The notes: a model not told the origin generated them from the sequence alone. DNA of 64,000 nucleotides from Variovorax sp. 770b2 (GCF_900115685.1 NZ_FOXJ01000002.1:1-64000), one strand, 5' to 3'; shown: positions 24,951-33,937, counted from the first letter of the stretch. Numbers and translations: made by a program.

Positions 24951-25946
24951 TCAGGCGGCCACGGCCGCCGGCGCCGTGCCCAGGCAGCCCATGCCTTCCA
25001 GCGAGGCCTCGACCGCCTCTTCCAGCGGCGTATGCGGTTCGTGCCCGAGGAAGGCCGCCAGCTTTGCGTTGTCCATCAGCACCGGCGTCTGCCACAGGTA
25101 GCGCATCTCGCGCATTTCGCGCAGGGTGGTGACGAAGGGCGAGGCCAGCGTCAGCAGCCACCACGGGAAGGCCGAAACGCGCGGCTCGGCGCCCGTGCGG
25201 CGCGCCACCACCTTGCGGATGGCGCCGCTCATCCGGGTGCCGTCGGCATCCCGATGGCCGGCCATGTGGAAGCGCGCAAAGGGTTCCAGCCTGTCGCGCC
25301 GCGCCAGCAAGGCGACCATGGTGCGCGCCACGTCCGGCAGGTACGACCATTGGTGCGCCGTGTCCACGCGGCCCGGATAGCTCACGGCCTTGACCGGCAG
25401 CCCCGCCTTCACCAGCCCTTGCGAGAACCAGTTGTTGCCGGCCTTCGGACCGAAGAAGTCGCCGGCGCGCACGATCAGCACGCGGGCGCCGTTGCGGCTG
25501 GCGGCTTCGAGGCGCCGCTCCAGCTCGACCCGGATCGCGCCCTTGCGGGTGACGGGGTGCTGCGGCGCGTCTTCGCCGATCGGTCCCGGGAAGGCATCGG
25601 GACCGTAGTTGTAGACCGTGCCGGGCAGCACGATGGTCGCGCCTTCGGCCGTGGCGGCGGCGATGGTGTTGTCCAGCATCGGCAGCACCAGCTGCGCCCA
25701 GTTGCGGTAGCCGGGCGGGTTGACCGCATGCACGATGACCGAACAGCCCTTCGCGGCGTCCATCACGGCCTGCCGGTCCATCGCGTCGCCGCGCAGCCAG
25801 GTGATGCCGTCCTTTTGCGTCGCGGGCTGCGCCATGCCGCGCTGCAGCGCCCGCACCGTCCACCCCGCCTGGCGGAGTTGCCGTGCCACCTCGCCGCCGA
25901 TGCCGCCCGTCGCGCCCAGAACCAGGACCGTGTTGTCGTGTGCCAT
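24951..25946 (-). CDS. NAD(P)-dependent epimerase/dehydratase-like SDR
   Basis: The protein has 331 residues. The Rossmann motif GATGGIG (residues 11-17) is followed by D in GDAMD and by the extended-SDR substrate region; the catalytic Tyr may be in GTVYNYGPDAF. It is an atypical or extended short-chain dehydrogenase acting on an NAD(P)-linked substrate that cannot be identified. A LysR gene starts divergently 95 bases away, suggesting dedicated control. Confidence 0.85.
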   Translation of the reverse strand: MAHDNTVLVLGATGGIGGEVARQLRQAGWTVRALQRGMAQPATQKDGITWLRGDAMDRQAVMDAAKGCSVIVHAVNPPGYRNWAQLVLPMLDNTIAAATAEGATIVLPGTVYNYGPDAFPGPIGEDAPQHPVTRKGAIRVELERRLEAASRNGARVLIVRAGDFFGPKAGNNWFSQGLVKAGLPVKAVSYPGRVDTAHQWSYLPDVARTMVALLARRDRLEPFARFHMAGHRDADGTRMSGAIRKVVARRTGAEPRVSAFPWWLLTLASPFVTTLREMREMRYLWQTPVLMDNAKLAAFLGHEPHTPLEEAVEASLEGMGCLGTAPAAVAA

Positions 25947-26029
25947 GAAATGCTCCAGAAACGTTGTCGATGGCTCGATTCTGGGTCGGCGCCTCTTCCA
26001 TTGGAATTGCCGAACACAGGTCAGCAGCT

Positions 26030-26043
26030 ATACATTTGTGTAT
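26030..26043. promoter_or_regulatory. ATACA-N4-TGTAT dyad over the LysR start codon
   Basis: ATACATTTGTGTAT is a 5+5 inverted repeat whose last bases overlap the ATG at 26042. It lies in the divergent 95-base gap shared with the epimerase gene. Position and shape suit a LysR autoregulatory site; a protein bound there would also block translation initiation or early transcription. Confidence 0.4.
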
Positions 26044-26977
26044 GACTTCGAACATCGGCTGGGAGCTCTATCGCTCGTTCCTCGGCGTCCTGCGGGAAGG
26101 CTCGCTCTCCGGCGCGGCGCGTGCGCTGGGCATCACGCAGCCGACGGCCGGCCGCCATGTGGCGGCGCTCGAGAAAGCGCTCGGCGTGGCGCTGTTCACG
26201 CGCTCACAGGTGGGGCTCATGCCCACGGAAGTCGCGCTGGCGCTGCAGACGCATGCCGAGGCCATGGAAAGCACCGCCGCCTCGCTGGAGCGCGCCGCGA
26301 CCAGCCAGGGCGAGGGCGTGCGCGGCGTCGTGCGTGTCTCGGCCAGCGAAGTGATCGGCGTCGAGGTGCTGCCTCCCATCGTCGCGCGGCTGCGCGAGGC
26401 GCACCCCGCGTTGAAGGTCGAGCTGGTGCTGACCAACCGCGTGCAGGACCTGCTGCGGCGCGAAGCCGACATCGCCGTGCGCATGGTCCGGCCCAAGCAG
26501 GAGCAGCTGGTCGCGCGCCGCGTCGGGCAGATCGAGCTGGGGTTTCACGCGCGCAAGGACTACCTGGACCGCCACGGCACGCCGCGCAAGGTGCAAGACC
26601 TCGCAGCGCATGCCGTCATCGGCTACGACCAGCCTTCGGCGTTCGTGCGCAACGCGGGCAAGGCGCTCCCGGGCTACGGGCGCGAGGCTTTCTCGCTGCG
26701 CACCGACAGCGACCTCGCGCAACTGGCGTTGATCCGCGCCGGCGCGGGCATCGGCATCTGCCAGGCGGGCCTGGCCCGGCGCGACGCCGCACTGGTGCGC
26801 CTGATGCCGCGCACTTTCTCGATGAAGCTGGAGACCTGGATCACGATGCACGAAGACCTGCGCAGCAGCCCGCGCTGCCGTGCCGCCTTCGATGCACTGG
26901 TCGCCGGACTGCAGGCATACATCGATCCGCCGGCACAGGGGAAAATAGGCCGCGCACGAACACAAGCCTCCGAATGA
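26042..26977 (+). CDS. LysR-family regulator divergent from epimerase
   Basis: The protein has 311 residues. The HTH (residues 3-62) contains YRSFLGVLREGSLSGAARAL and TQPTAGRHVAALEKALG. The substrate-binding domain starts near residue 88 with GVVRVSASEVIGVEVLPP. The ATG at 26042 sits in an ATACA/TGTAT dyad. Its stop overlaps the next start (ATGA), so it is co-translated with the 163-residue protein at 26974. Likely target: the divergent SDR gene. Confidence 0.9.
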   Translation: MTSNIGWELYRSFLGVLREGSLSGAARALGITQPTAGRHVAALEKALGVALFTRSQVGLMPTEVALALQTHAEAMESTAASLERAATSQGEGVRGVVRVSASEVIGVEVLPPIVARLREAHPALKVELVLTNRVQDLLRREADIAVRMVRPKQEQLVARRVGQIELGFHARKDYLDRHGTPRKVQDLAAHAVIGYDQPSAFVRNAGKALPGYGREAFSLRTDSDLAQLALIRAGAGIGICQAGLARRDAALVRLMPRTFSMKLETWITMHEDLRSSPRCRAAFDALVAGLQAYIDPPAQGKIGRARTQASE

Positions 26978-27465
26978 CCGAACCGACCGACACAGACAAC
27001 CTCCCCCTCCAGGAACCCCGCCTCTGGCGCGACGACCTCTGGACCGCCCGCGTGATCAAGAACGAGGAAGACGACGGCTGGGCCGTCGAGATGACCCGCC
27101 ACGGCGACCCCGAGCCCGCGCTGGTCGGCCCCTGGACCATGGGCCGCGACAAGAAGAACCCCAAGCCGCTGGACGGCCCCGCCTTTTCCACGCTGGTGAA
27201 AACGGCCGCCGAAGTGATCCGCCGCCACGAGCAGCAGCTGCACGCCACGCTCAACAAGAGCGTGACCGTGACGGCGCGGGACGGCCGGCGCATTCGCGTG
27301 GCGCTCGCGATCGTGCCCGACGAGGACAACCCCTCGGCCACGCTGAGCGCACACGACGACGAAGACGACAGCGAGCTGGCGAGCGTGAACGTCTCGCCGG
27401 CCTTCAGGCTCACCTCGGGCAGCGCCACCGCCTGGATCGAAGCGGACTTCGCCCGCCCGCGCTGA
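26974..27465 (+). CDS. Conserved hypothetical acidic protein
   Basis: The protein has 163 residues, strongly acidic, with no signal peptide or membrane segment. Features are an N-terminal segment LWRDDLWTARVIKNEEDDGW, a patch GPWTMGRDKKNPKPLDGPAF, and a central helix (VKTAAEVIRRHEQQLHATL), followed by beta-like sequence. No family is recognised. Translation is coupled to the LysR gene through the ATGA overlap. The only hint of role is this coupling. Confidence 0.75.
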   Translation: MTEPTDTDNLPLQEPRLWRDDLWTARVIKNEEDDGWAVEMTRHGDPEPALVGPWTMGRDKKNPKPLDGPAFSTLVKTAAEVIRRHEQQLHATLNKSVTVTARDGRRIRVALAIVPDEDNPSATLSAHDDEDDSELASVNVSPAFRLTSGSATAWIEADFARPR

Positions 27466-27575
27466 GCACCCGCCCGCCCCGGCCCGCAATCAGCGAAATG
27501 ACGTATGGGCAGCCCGCGGTGAGTTGAGAACAATCGGCTTCGACGACACGAACCCGTTGCAGGACAGGACAAACA

Positions 27576-27617
27576 GGCCCGAATCGGTTGGAACACCGGC
27601 TCGGGTCTTTTTGTTTT
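27576..27617 (+). terminator. Intrinsic terminator between 27465 and amiE; possible amiE leader attenuator
   Basis: GGCCCGA (27576-27582) pairs with TCGGGTC (27601-27607), with an inner CGGT/ACCG stem closing a hexaloop TGGAAC. It is followed by TTTTTGTTTTTT. It lies 110 bases after the upstream stop codon and only 37 bases before the amiE ATG. It may end the upstream transcript or act as an attenuator in the amiE leader, as in Pseudomonas where AmiR antiterminates. Confidence 0.75.
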
Positions 27618-27653
27618 TTCTCAACCATCCTTCAGGACTTCAGGAGCAGCGTC

Positions 27654-28688
27654 ATGCGACATGGTGATATTTCGAGCAGCAGCGATTGCGTGGGCGTCGC
27701 GGTCGTCAACTACAAGATGCCCCGCCTTCATACCAAGGCCGAGGTGCTGGACAACGCCCGCAAGATCGGCGAGATGCTGGTCGGCATGAAGCGGGGCCTC
27801 CCGGGCATGGACCTGGTGATCTTTCCCGAGTACTCCACGCACGGGATCATGTACGACGCCAAGGAGATGTACGACACCGCCGCCACCGTGCCCGGCGAGG
27901 AGACCGCGATCTTCGCGGACGCCTGCCGCCGCGCCAACGTGTGGGGCGTGTTCTCGCTCACCGGCGAGCGCCACGAGCAGCACCCGGACAAAGCGCCCTA
28001 CAACACGCTGATCCTCATGAACAACGAGGGCGAGATCGTCCAGAAGTACAGAAAGATCATGCCGTGGGTGCCCATCGAGGGCTGGTACCCGGGCGACCGC
28101 ACCTACGTGAGCGACGGCCCGAAGGGCATGAAGATCAGCCTGATCGTCTGCGACGACGGCAACTACCCCGAGATCTGGCGCGACTGCACGATGCGCGGCG
28201 CCGAGCTCGTCATCCGCTGCCAGGGCTACATGTACCCGGCCAAGGAGCAGCAGATCCTGGTGTCCAAGGCCATGGCCTTCATGAACAACACCTACGTGGC
28301 GGTGGCCAACGCGGCGGGCTTCGACGGCGTGTACTCGTACTTCGGCCATTCGGCGCTCATCGGCTTCGACGGCCGCACGCTCGGCGAATGCGGCGAGGAA
28401 GAGATGGGCATCAACTACGCCGAGCTCTCGATGAGCCTGATCCGCGATGCACGCAGGAACGGCCAGTCGCAGAACCACCTCTTCAAGCTCATGCACCGCG
28501 GCTACACCGGCGTCATCAACTCGGGCGATGGCGACAAGGGCGTGGCGGCCTGCCCCTTCGACTTCTACACGCAGTGGATCAACGACCCCGAGGGCGCACG
28601 CGAGAAGGTGGAGTCATTCACGCGTCGCACGATCGGCACGGCCGAGTGTCCGATCGAGGGCCTTCCGAACGAATCCAATCAGAGCTGA
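27654..28688 (+). CDS. amiE: Aliphatic amidase
   Basis: The protein has 344 residues and aligns closely from memory with Pseudomonas AmiE (346). It hydrolyses short aliphatic amides such as acetamide and propionamide to acid plus ammonia. The nitrilase-fold catalytic triad is intact: Glu59 in FPEYS, Lys134 in KYRKIMPW and Cys166 in [11 protein letters not shown]. It is cytoplasmic and hexameric in known members. The ATG at 27654 is chosen by family match ([10 protein letters not shown]). No amiC/amiR regulators lie beside it, but an intrinsic terminator sits in the leader. It converges with the LysR gene at 28693. Confidence 0.95.
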   Translation: MRHGDISSSSDCVGVAVVNYKMPRLHTKAEVLDNARKIGEMLVGMKRGLPGMDLVIFPEYSTHGIMYDAKEMYDTAATVPGEETAIFADACRRANVWGVFSLTGERHEQHPDKAPYNTLILMNNEGEIVQKYRKIMPWVPIEGWYPGDRTYVSDGPKGMKISLIVCDDGNYPEIWRDCTMRGAELVIRCQGYMYPAKEQQILVSKAMAFMNNTYVAVANAAGFDGVYSYFGHSALIGFDGRTLGECGEEEMGINYAELSMSLIRDARRNGQSQNHLFKLMHRGYTGVINSGDGDKGVAACPFDFYTQWINDPEGAREKVESFTRRTIGTAECPIEGLPNESNQS

Positions 28689-28692
28689 AGAA

Positions 28693-29583
28693 TCAAAGCT
28701 GGCGAAACGTCGTCAGCACCTTCAGCACGCTCTGCGTCGCACCGTCGCGCACGCTCGGCTGACGATGCGCGATGCCCAGGCGGCGCGTGAGCTTCGGGGT
28801 GATCGGCAGCACCTGCATGCGCTTGTTGGGCACCTCGTCGACCGTCTGCTGCAGCGGCAGCAGCGCCGCGCCATAGCCGGCTGCGACAAGGCTCTGGATC
28901 GCGGCGTCGTAGTTGAGCTCGATGCGGGCGCGCGGCGCGAAGCCGGCCTCGGCGAACCACTCCATCGTGAGGCGATACATGTGGGTGGTCGCGTCGTTGA
29001 AGATCAGCGGCTGCGCCGCGAGCCACGCGGGCGTCACGCGCCGGGGCGCCTTCCAGCGCTGCGGCACGAAGGCCATCATCGGCTGATCGCGCCATGGCGT
29101 GACGACCAGGTCGCGCAGCGGCGGCTGCGGCATCGCGACCAGCCCGATGTCCAGCGTGCCCGCGGCCAGCCGCGCCATCGCCTCGGAGGAGCCGAGGATG
29201 CTCACCTCCACGTCGATGCCCGCGTGCACCGTGCCCAGCGCCTCGAGCACCTGCGGCAACAGGTCGACCACCACGCCGGTCGATGTGCCCAGCCGCACGC
29301 GGCCCGTGCGGCCTTCGGTCTGGCGCTTGACGGCATCGATGGCCTCGTCGGTGTCGCGCAGCAGCCTGCGCCCGCGCTCCACCAGCGCGGCGCCCGCGGC
29401 CGTGGGCGTGACGTTGCGGCTGCCGCGCACCACCAGCTGCGCACCCAGGCGTGACTCGAGTTCGCTGATGTGCAGGCTCACCGTGGGTTGCGCGAGGTGC
29501 AGTGCCTTGGCCGCTGCGGAAAAGGTACCGAGGTCCGCGATGGCGATGAGCGTTCGCAGTTGATCCAGGTTGAGTTGTCGCAT
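28693..29583 (-). CDS. LysR-family transcriptional regulator
   Basis: The protein has 296 residues. The HTH (residues 1-60) begins MRQLNLDQLRTLIAIADLGT and includes AQPTVSLHISELESRLG. The effector domain starts near residue 92 with GRVRLGTSTGVVVDLLP. It is convergent with amiE (four bases between stops) and divergent from the DUF1127 gene at 29673. Which of these it controls cannot be decided; LysR proteins usually act on divergent genes. Confidence 0.9.
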   Translation of the reverse strand: MRQLNLDQLRTLIAIADLGTFSAAAKALHLAQPTVSLHISELESRLGAQLVVRGSRNVTPTAAGAALVERGRRLLRDTDEAIDAVKRQTEGRTGRVRLGTSTGVVVDLLPQVLEALGTVHAGIDVEVSILGSSEAMARLAAGTLDIGLVAMPQPPLRDLVVTPWRDQPMMAFVPQRWKAPRRVTPAWLAAQPLIFNDATTHMYRLTMEWFAEAGFAPRARIELNYDAAIQSLVAAGYGAALLPLQQTVDEVPNKRMQVLPITPKLTRRLGIAHRQPSVRDGATQSVLKVLTTFRQL

Positions 29584-29672
29584 CAGGAATGCTGATTGTG
29601 TGGTTCAGGAATCTCAACTTCCACAATAGCACGCAGCGCCGGAAGATGAATGCTCCCACCAAGGAGCCCACC

Positions 29673-29867
29673 GTGACAGCGCCCAAGCCCTCGACCTTTC
29701 ATCAACGCCTGATGCATGCCCTGCACGACTGGCGCCGCCGCGCAGCGCAGCGCCGCCGCAGCCGCGCCGACTCGCAGCACCTGGCCGGCATGAGCGACCA
29801 CGACCTGCGCGACCTGGGCATCGGGCGCAGCGAAGTGCGCGAGCTGATCGACCGCAACAGGTACTGA
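29673..29867 (+). CDS. DUF1127 small basic protein
   Basis: The protein has 64 residues, or 73 if translation starts at ATG 29646. The C-terminal DUF1127 motif is clear in SDHDLRDLGIGRSEVRELI, preceded by a very arginine-rich stretch (WRRRAAQRRRSR). GTG 29673 has a perfect AAGGAG six bases upstream and is favoured. Such small proteins have been linked in other bacteria to RNA binding and to phosphate or stress physiology. It is divergent from the LysR gene. Confidence 0.8.
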   Translation: MTAPKPSTFHQRLMHALHDWRRRAAQRRRSRADSQHLAGMSDHDLRDLGIGRSEVRELIDRNRY

Positions 29868-29903
29868 CATGGCGAAAGAAGCGGCATCGGCCTTCAGCCT
29901 TTG

Positions 29904-29930
29904 CCCCGGAATCTGAGGTTCAATCCGGGG
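29904..29930 (+). other. Hairpin immediately before the GTG start at 29932
   Basis: CCCCGGA (29904-29910) and TCCGGGG (29924-29930) form a perfect 7-bp stem with a 13-base loop, ending one base before the GTG at 29932. The loop contains GAGG (29915-29918), the only ribosome-binding-like sequence. It may be a short terminator for the DUF1127 gene without a T-tract, or a translation-control element. Confidence 0.4.
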
Positions 29931-29931
29931 C

Positions 29932-31611
29932 GTGCCCCAACCCAAGACACCCGCCCCGCTCTCCATCGAACTCACCTCGCCGCAGTCGGTCAACGGCAAG
30001 CGCGCGGCCTTCCAGTCGCTCTGGCTGCTGGTGCGCATGCAGCATGCGCACGACGCCGAAAGCGGCCTGGTGCGGCTGGCCGACCTGCGCGGCGAAGTCT
30101 CCGACGCGAGCACGCTGCGCATGGTCGTGAGCCGCGCGTTCCGCGACTTCAAGGCCTGGAACATCGAAGTCGGCTGGGGCGAGGACACGCAGCGTGAACC
30201 GCGCTTCCTCAATGCCGAACGGCGCAGCCAAGGGCCGTTCTGGCTGCCGGCCGCCGAGGCGAAGCGCGCGCGCATGCTGGTGGGCGGCCGCACGGCCACC
30301 GCCGCGGAGGTGGCCTCCTTTCTCGGCCTGCGCTCGCGCAAGCGCCGCACGGCGGAACCCGGCTCGCCGCCACCCGACGCGGTGCATCTGCAGGACGCCG
30401 CATTCTGGAAGCAGCTGGTCGCCTCGCAGCAGGCCGCGCGGCAGGGCCGGCTCATGGCGCCCGTGGCGGGTGGCAGCGCGACCGGGCTGCCGGCCAGCGC
30501 GCTGGAGTCGATCCGCCTGGCCGGCACGCTGGCCGCCACCGACTTCCAGCGCGCGCTGGTCACGCTCAACGAGGCGATGCTGTGGCGCCGCCTCGGCGAC
30601 AACGAGCAGGCGCGCCGGCGGCTGCAGGCGCTCAAGAAGCAGCGCCTGGCCCACCACGTGGCGGGCAACGACTACCTGGGCGCGATGGAATGCATCGTCT
30701 CGGCGTGGTGCGCCTACACCGCGCGCGACCTGCCGCTCGCGCAGTCGCTGCTCGGCGGCATGGCCGAGGATGCAGCGCGCGGGCTGGTCTTGCGGCATCA
30801 CCCCGACGTGCGCTTCGAGTGGTGCAACCTCTGGGCGCTGGTGTGCCGCTCGCGCGCGCTCGGTCTCTCGACGGACGACAAGCCGGCCGCTGCGGCGCTC
30901 GCCGAAGAGTCGCTGCAGCGCTTCGGCGAGGCGCTGGCCGCGGCCTTCGAATCGCATTCGTTCGACGCGGCGCAGCACGTGGCCGCCAACATGGGCATGG
31001 CCGCGTGGCTGTTCGACCGCGTCGGGCTCTCCGATCTTCCGGCGCTCGCGCACGACGGCCACGCCGACACCACGCGCCGCGCGGTGCAGTGGATCGCCTT
31101 CAGCGAATGGCTCTGCGGCCACACCGACGGGCAAGGGCGCTCGGCGTGGAATGCGATCTACCTGATGCGCATCGCGCGCGGGCACTGCCGGCCCGAGCAG
31201 CAACCCACGCTTGCGCAGTTCCGAGCGCAGAAGCCGCTGGACCCGGCCGCGATCTCCAAGCTCGCCGGCCCGCTCGCCGATGCCTTCGATGCCGCGCACT
31301 GGCCGGCGCGCTGGGTCGACGTGGCGCAGGCTCGGCTGGCCGATCACCAGGCCGGGCGGCGGCGCTACCCGGGTCTGCAGCATTGCAGCCTCTTGTTCGA
31401 ACACGCCTGGTATGCGGCGCATGCGGGCGATCTGCACGCCGCCGAACAGTCGCTGGGGTTTCTGCGCGAGGCACTGCCGCAACTGGTGCCGAGCGACCGT
31501 GCCTACTTCACAGAGTCGTGGAATGACACCTTGCCGGCCGAGCTGGTGCTCGAGGCGAAACCGCCGCGGCGGCCAGCGGCGGCGCGCAAGAAGGCCGTGC
31601 GCCGCACCTAG
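29932..31611 (+). CDS. Large protein of unknown function
   Basis: The protein has 559 residues and is cytoplasmic by composition. Residues about 1-95 (PLSIELTSPQSVNGKRAAFQ, then a segment RMVVSRAFRDFKAWNIEVGW) could be a winged-helix-like domain. Residues about 190-520 are helical and Ala/Leu-rich with paired helices such as LNEAMLWRRLGDNEQARRRL and AGDLHAAEQSLGFLREAL, resembling TPR units. The C-terminus is basic. I do not recognise the family. The arrangement (possible DNA-binding head plus TPR body) would suit a regulator or scaffold, but this is inference. The start is GTG. Confidence 0.75.
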   Translation: MPQPKTPAPLSIELTSPQSVNGKRAAFQSLWLLVRMQHAHDAESGLVRLADLRGEVSDASTLRMVVSRAFRDFKAWNIEVGWGEDTQREPRFLNAERRSQGPFWLPAAEAKRARMLVGGRTATAAEVASFLGLRSRKRRTAEPGSPPPDAVHLQDAAFWKQLVASQQAARQGRLMAPVAGGSATGLPASALESIRLAGTLAATDFQRALVTLNEAMLWRRLGDNEQARRRLQALKKQRLAHHVAGNDYLGAMECIVSAWCAYTARDLPLAQSLLGGMAEDAARGLVLRHHPDVRFEWCNLWALVCRSRALGLSTDDKPAAAALAEESLQRFGEALAAAFESHSFDAAQHVAANMGMAAWLFDRVGLSDLPALAHDGHADTTRRAVQWIAFSEWLCGHTDGQGRSAWNAIYLMRIARGHCRPEQQPTLAQFRAQKPLDPAAISKLAGPLADAFDAAHWPARWVDVAQARLADHQAGRRRYPGLQHCSLLFEHAWYAAHAGDLHAAEQSLGFLREALPQLVPSDRAYFTESWNDTLPAELVLEAKPPRRPAAARKKAVRRT

Positions 31612-31807
31612 TTCCTTTGTCCTGTCGGACTGCGAAATACGGAGCACCGCTGCTTTTTGGCCGTGCCGAATTCACGAAAGCCCGAACTGGTTTGAGTTTC
31701 ATGCATCGCGCACGCTGGCGATGGCACATGCGGCATGGATGATTCGCGGCGCCTGGTCGCAGGAGTCGCCTGCGCCGGGAGCTCAAATCAACACAGGGAG
31801 AGAATTC

Positions 31808-32818
31808 ATGACTTCGCACTTGCTGCGCAATTGCCCGCGGCCGCTCACGGCTGCCGTACTCACCGTCACGCTGACAGCGGGACTGACCGCATGCGGAGGA
31901 GGCGGTGGTTCGGGGGGCGGATTTCTGCCCCTTCTTCCGACCACATCAACGGCATCGCCCACACCCACACCCACACCCGAGCCTGCACCAGCCCCGCCGC
32001 CAGCGCCGGCCCCTGCGTCCGTGACACCTTCTTCCGACCCGAAGGCGTGTATCACCACACCCGAGACAGGCTCGACCGCGGACGTCGGCAACGCCTTCGA
32101 GGGCTTGTGGGGCCAGCCCGGTACCATTGGAGGCCAGGCGGCGAGCGTCGGGCTGTTGTCCATCGATGCCGCCGGATCCACCGTAGGCTTCCAGATGCCC
32201 GACCCCAATGTCATGACCGGCATGCACGACGACTTCGTCGGCAAGCTTTCCTTCGACGCGGGAAGCGGCACGTGGCAAGTCTCGTCGGGCGAGGTGCGCA
32301 ATTTCACCGACTGGGCGCCATGGAGCGGCAGCGGAGCCTTCAGCGCGAAGTCTTCCATGACCGGTACCTATGCCGCCAACGCCGCAGCCCCCAAGGCCTT
32401 CGGTCCCTGGACATACGAACTGTCCAACTCCCTCGCACTGACGCCTTCGTTCCTCGGAGGTGAATGGGGCGCGCTCTACGGGGCATTCAACGGCACGCTG
32501 AACATCGCAGCCGACGGCAGCCTCAGCGGCTCGACTCCGTCGGGCAGCCTCGGGGGCGCCTGCACGCTCAGCGGCTCGGCCGCCCTGCAAGAGCCTGGCT
32601 CTGCCAAGAATCGCATCGCCTTCGATTTCACGGTGGCCGACGCAGCAAAGGCAGGAGACAAGGCTTGCGTGCTCACCGGCGTGAAGAAGGGCGTCGGCTT
32701 CGTGAGCATCAGCCAGTACACGCGCGATGGCATCTGCACGCGCAGCAACACGCTCTATGTACAGCTCCAGGACGCAACAGGACGGCTGATTGCCGGCTAT
32801 ATCTTCCCTCGGGACTGA
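31808..32818 (+). CDS. Lipoprotein with Pro/Thr linker and beta-rich domain
   Basis: The protein has 336 residues. Lipobox LTAC puts the lipid cysteine at residue 29, followed by a glycine run and a Pro/Thr/Ala linker (residues about 45-75) encoded by a CCCACA tandem repeat. The rest is Gly/Ser-rich beta sequence with several cysteines and no known domain. It is probably anchored in the outer membrane facing the periplasm or surface. GGGAGAG precedes the ATG. The 196 bases before it (31612-31807) hold no recognisable feature. It abuts the convergent LacI gene with no gap. Confidence 0.8.
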   Translation: MTSHLLRNCPRPLTAAVLTVTLTAGLTACGGGGGSGGGFLPLLPTTSTASPTPTPTPEPAPAPPPAPAPASVTPSSDPKACITTPETGSTADVGNAFEGLWGQPGTIGGQAASVGLLSIDAAGSTVGFQMPDPNVMTGMHDDFVGKLSFDAGSGTWQVSSGEVRNFTDWAPWSGSGAFSAKSSMTGTYAANAAAPKAFGPWTYELSNSLALTPSFLGGEWGALYGAFNGTLNIAADGSLSGSTPSGSLGGACTLSGSAALQEPGSAKNRIAFDFTVADAAKAGDKACVLTGVKKGVGFVSISQYTRDGICTRSNTLYVQLQDATGRLIAGYIFPRD

Positions 32819-33850
32819 TCAGCGTACGGCTGGCGCACCCGTGGACTTGCGCACCACCAGCTCGGGCCGCAGCACCACGGTCGATGCCGACATCGCATGC
32901 CCATCGATCTCCTCGAACAGCATCTCCGCCGCGCGCCAGCCCAGCTCGCGGTGCGGCAGGCGGATGGTGGTGAGCGGCGGGTCGACCATGTCGACCAGCG
33001 GCATGTCGTTGTGGCCGGTGATGGAGATGTCCTTGGGCACGCGCAGGCCCGCCTTGCGCAGCGCGTCGTAGGCGCCCAGCGCCACGAGGTCGTTGCAACA
33101 CACCACCGCCTGGGGGGCCGCGCCGGCCTCGAGCATCTGCTGCATCGCGATCGCCCCTGCCTCGCGGCTGTAGCTTGCGCACTCGACCACGCGGAATGGC
33201 TTCATGCGATGGTCGCGCAGCGCCTGCTCCACGCCCAGGCGCCGGCCCACGCCCGTGGGAATGTGCTGCGGCCCCGCGAGGTGCGCGATGCGCTTGTGGC
33301 CCAGGCCCACGAGGTGATCGACCGCGAGCTTCATCGCAAGCCGGTCGTCGCTCACCACCGCGGGCAGGCGGCCGGTTTCGTCGGCGCGGTTGACCAGCAC
33401 CGCGGTCATTCCCGCCTTGGTGACGAAATCGACCAGTGGATCGTCGCGCGTGGCCGTTGCGAGGATCACGCCGTCCACGCGCTGGGCCAGCATGCGTTCG
33501 AGCACCGGCCGCGCGAGTGCGGGGTCGACCACATTGGTGACGAACACGAAGTACCCGCGCGCCGCCGCGCTGGCCTCGATGCCTTGCAGGATCGGCGGGA
33601 ACACCGCATTGGTGATGTCGGGCACCAGCACGCCGATGGTGTGGGTGCGCCCGGTACGCAGCGCCGAGGCGGCGCGATTGGGCCGGTAGCCCAGGCGCTG
33701 CGCCGCTTCTTCCACCACGCGCAGCACCTCGTCGCTGATCAGTGAACGCTTCTCGGGGCTGAGTGCGCGCGACACGGTCGACACATGCACGCCCGCGGCG
33801 CGGGCGACGTCACGAATGGTCACGGGAGAAGAAGTGGGGCTGGTGCTCAT
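32819..33850 (-). CDS. LacI-family repressor of the intradiol dioxygenase operon
   Basis: The protein has 343 residues. The N-terminal HTH is clear (TIRDVARAAGVHVSTVSRAL, residues 11-30), followed by the hinge helix with NRAASALRTGRT and a periplasmic-binding-like sugar/effector domain starting HTIGVLVPDITNAVF. Divergent from the catabolic operon at 33993, with palindromes TGCAAACGATTGCA and TGCAAACGATTGtc between. The effector is probably an intermediate of the pathway rather than a sugar. It is likely a repressor. Confidence 0.93.
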   Translation of the reverse strand: MSTSPTSSPVTIRDVARAAGVHVSTVSRALSPEKRSLISDEVLRVVEEAAQRLGYRPNRAASALRTGRTHTIGVLVPDITNAVFPPILQGIEASAAARGYFVFVTNVVDPALARPVLERMLAQRVDGVILATATRDDPLVDFVTKAGMTAVLVNRADETGRLPAVVSDDRLAMKLAVDHLVGLGHKRIAHLAGPQHIPTGVGRRLGVEQALRDHRMKPFRVVECASYSREAGAIAMQQMLEAGAAPQAVVCCNDLVALGAYDALRKAGLRVPKDISITGHNDMPLVDMVDPPLTTIRLPHRELGWRAAEMLFEEIDGHAMSASTVVLRPELVVRKSTGAPAVR

Positions 33851-33865
33851 CGGCTCATGGATTGG

Positions 33866-33879
33866 TGCAAACGATTGTC
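33866..33879. promoter_or_regulatory. LacI-type operator O1
   Basis: TGCAAACGATTGTC lies 16 bases upstream of the lacI-type gene start. It matches the second operator at 33969-33982 in 12 of 14 positions, with the central CG step that LacI-family proteins prefer. It probably mediates autorepression and cooperates with the second site. Confidence 0.7.
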
Positions 33880-33937
33880 GTGCCAGTCAGATGCTGCAGA
33901 CAGCTTTTCCTCATTCCTGGTCTGACGAAGAGGGTCA

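Noticed and set aside
27541..27561. A possible sigma-54 promoter (GACACG...TTGCA) upstream of amiE.
   Set aside because: The -24 GG is missing at the required distance from TTGCA.
27585..27598. ANTAR-type hexaloop in the amiE leader.
   Set aside because: The loop TGGAAC lacks A at position 1 and G at position 4, and a second hexaloop hairpin was not found.
31955..31980. CCCACA tandem repeat considered as a CRISPR-like or phase-variable tract.
   Set aside because: Only three to four copies, in frame, encoding the Pro/Thr linker of the lipoprotein. There are no spacers, and unit length six cannot shift the frame.
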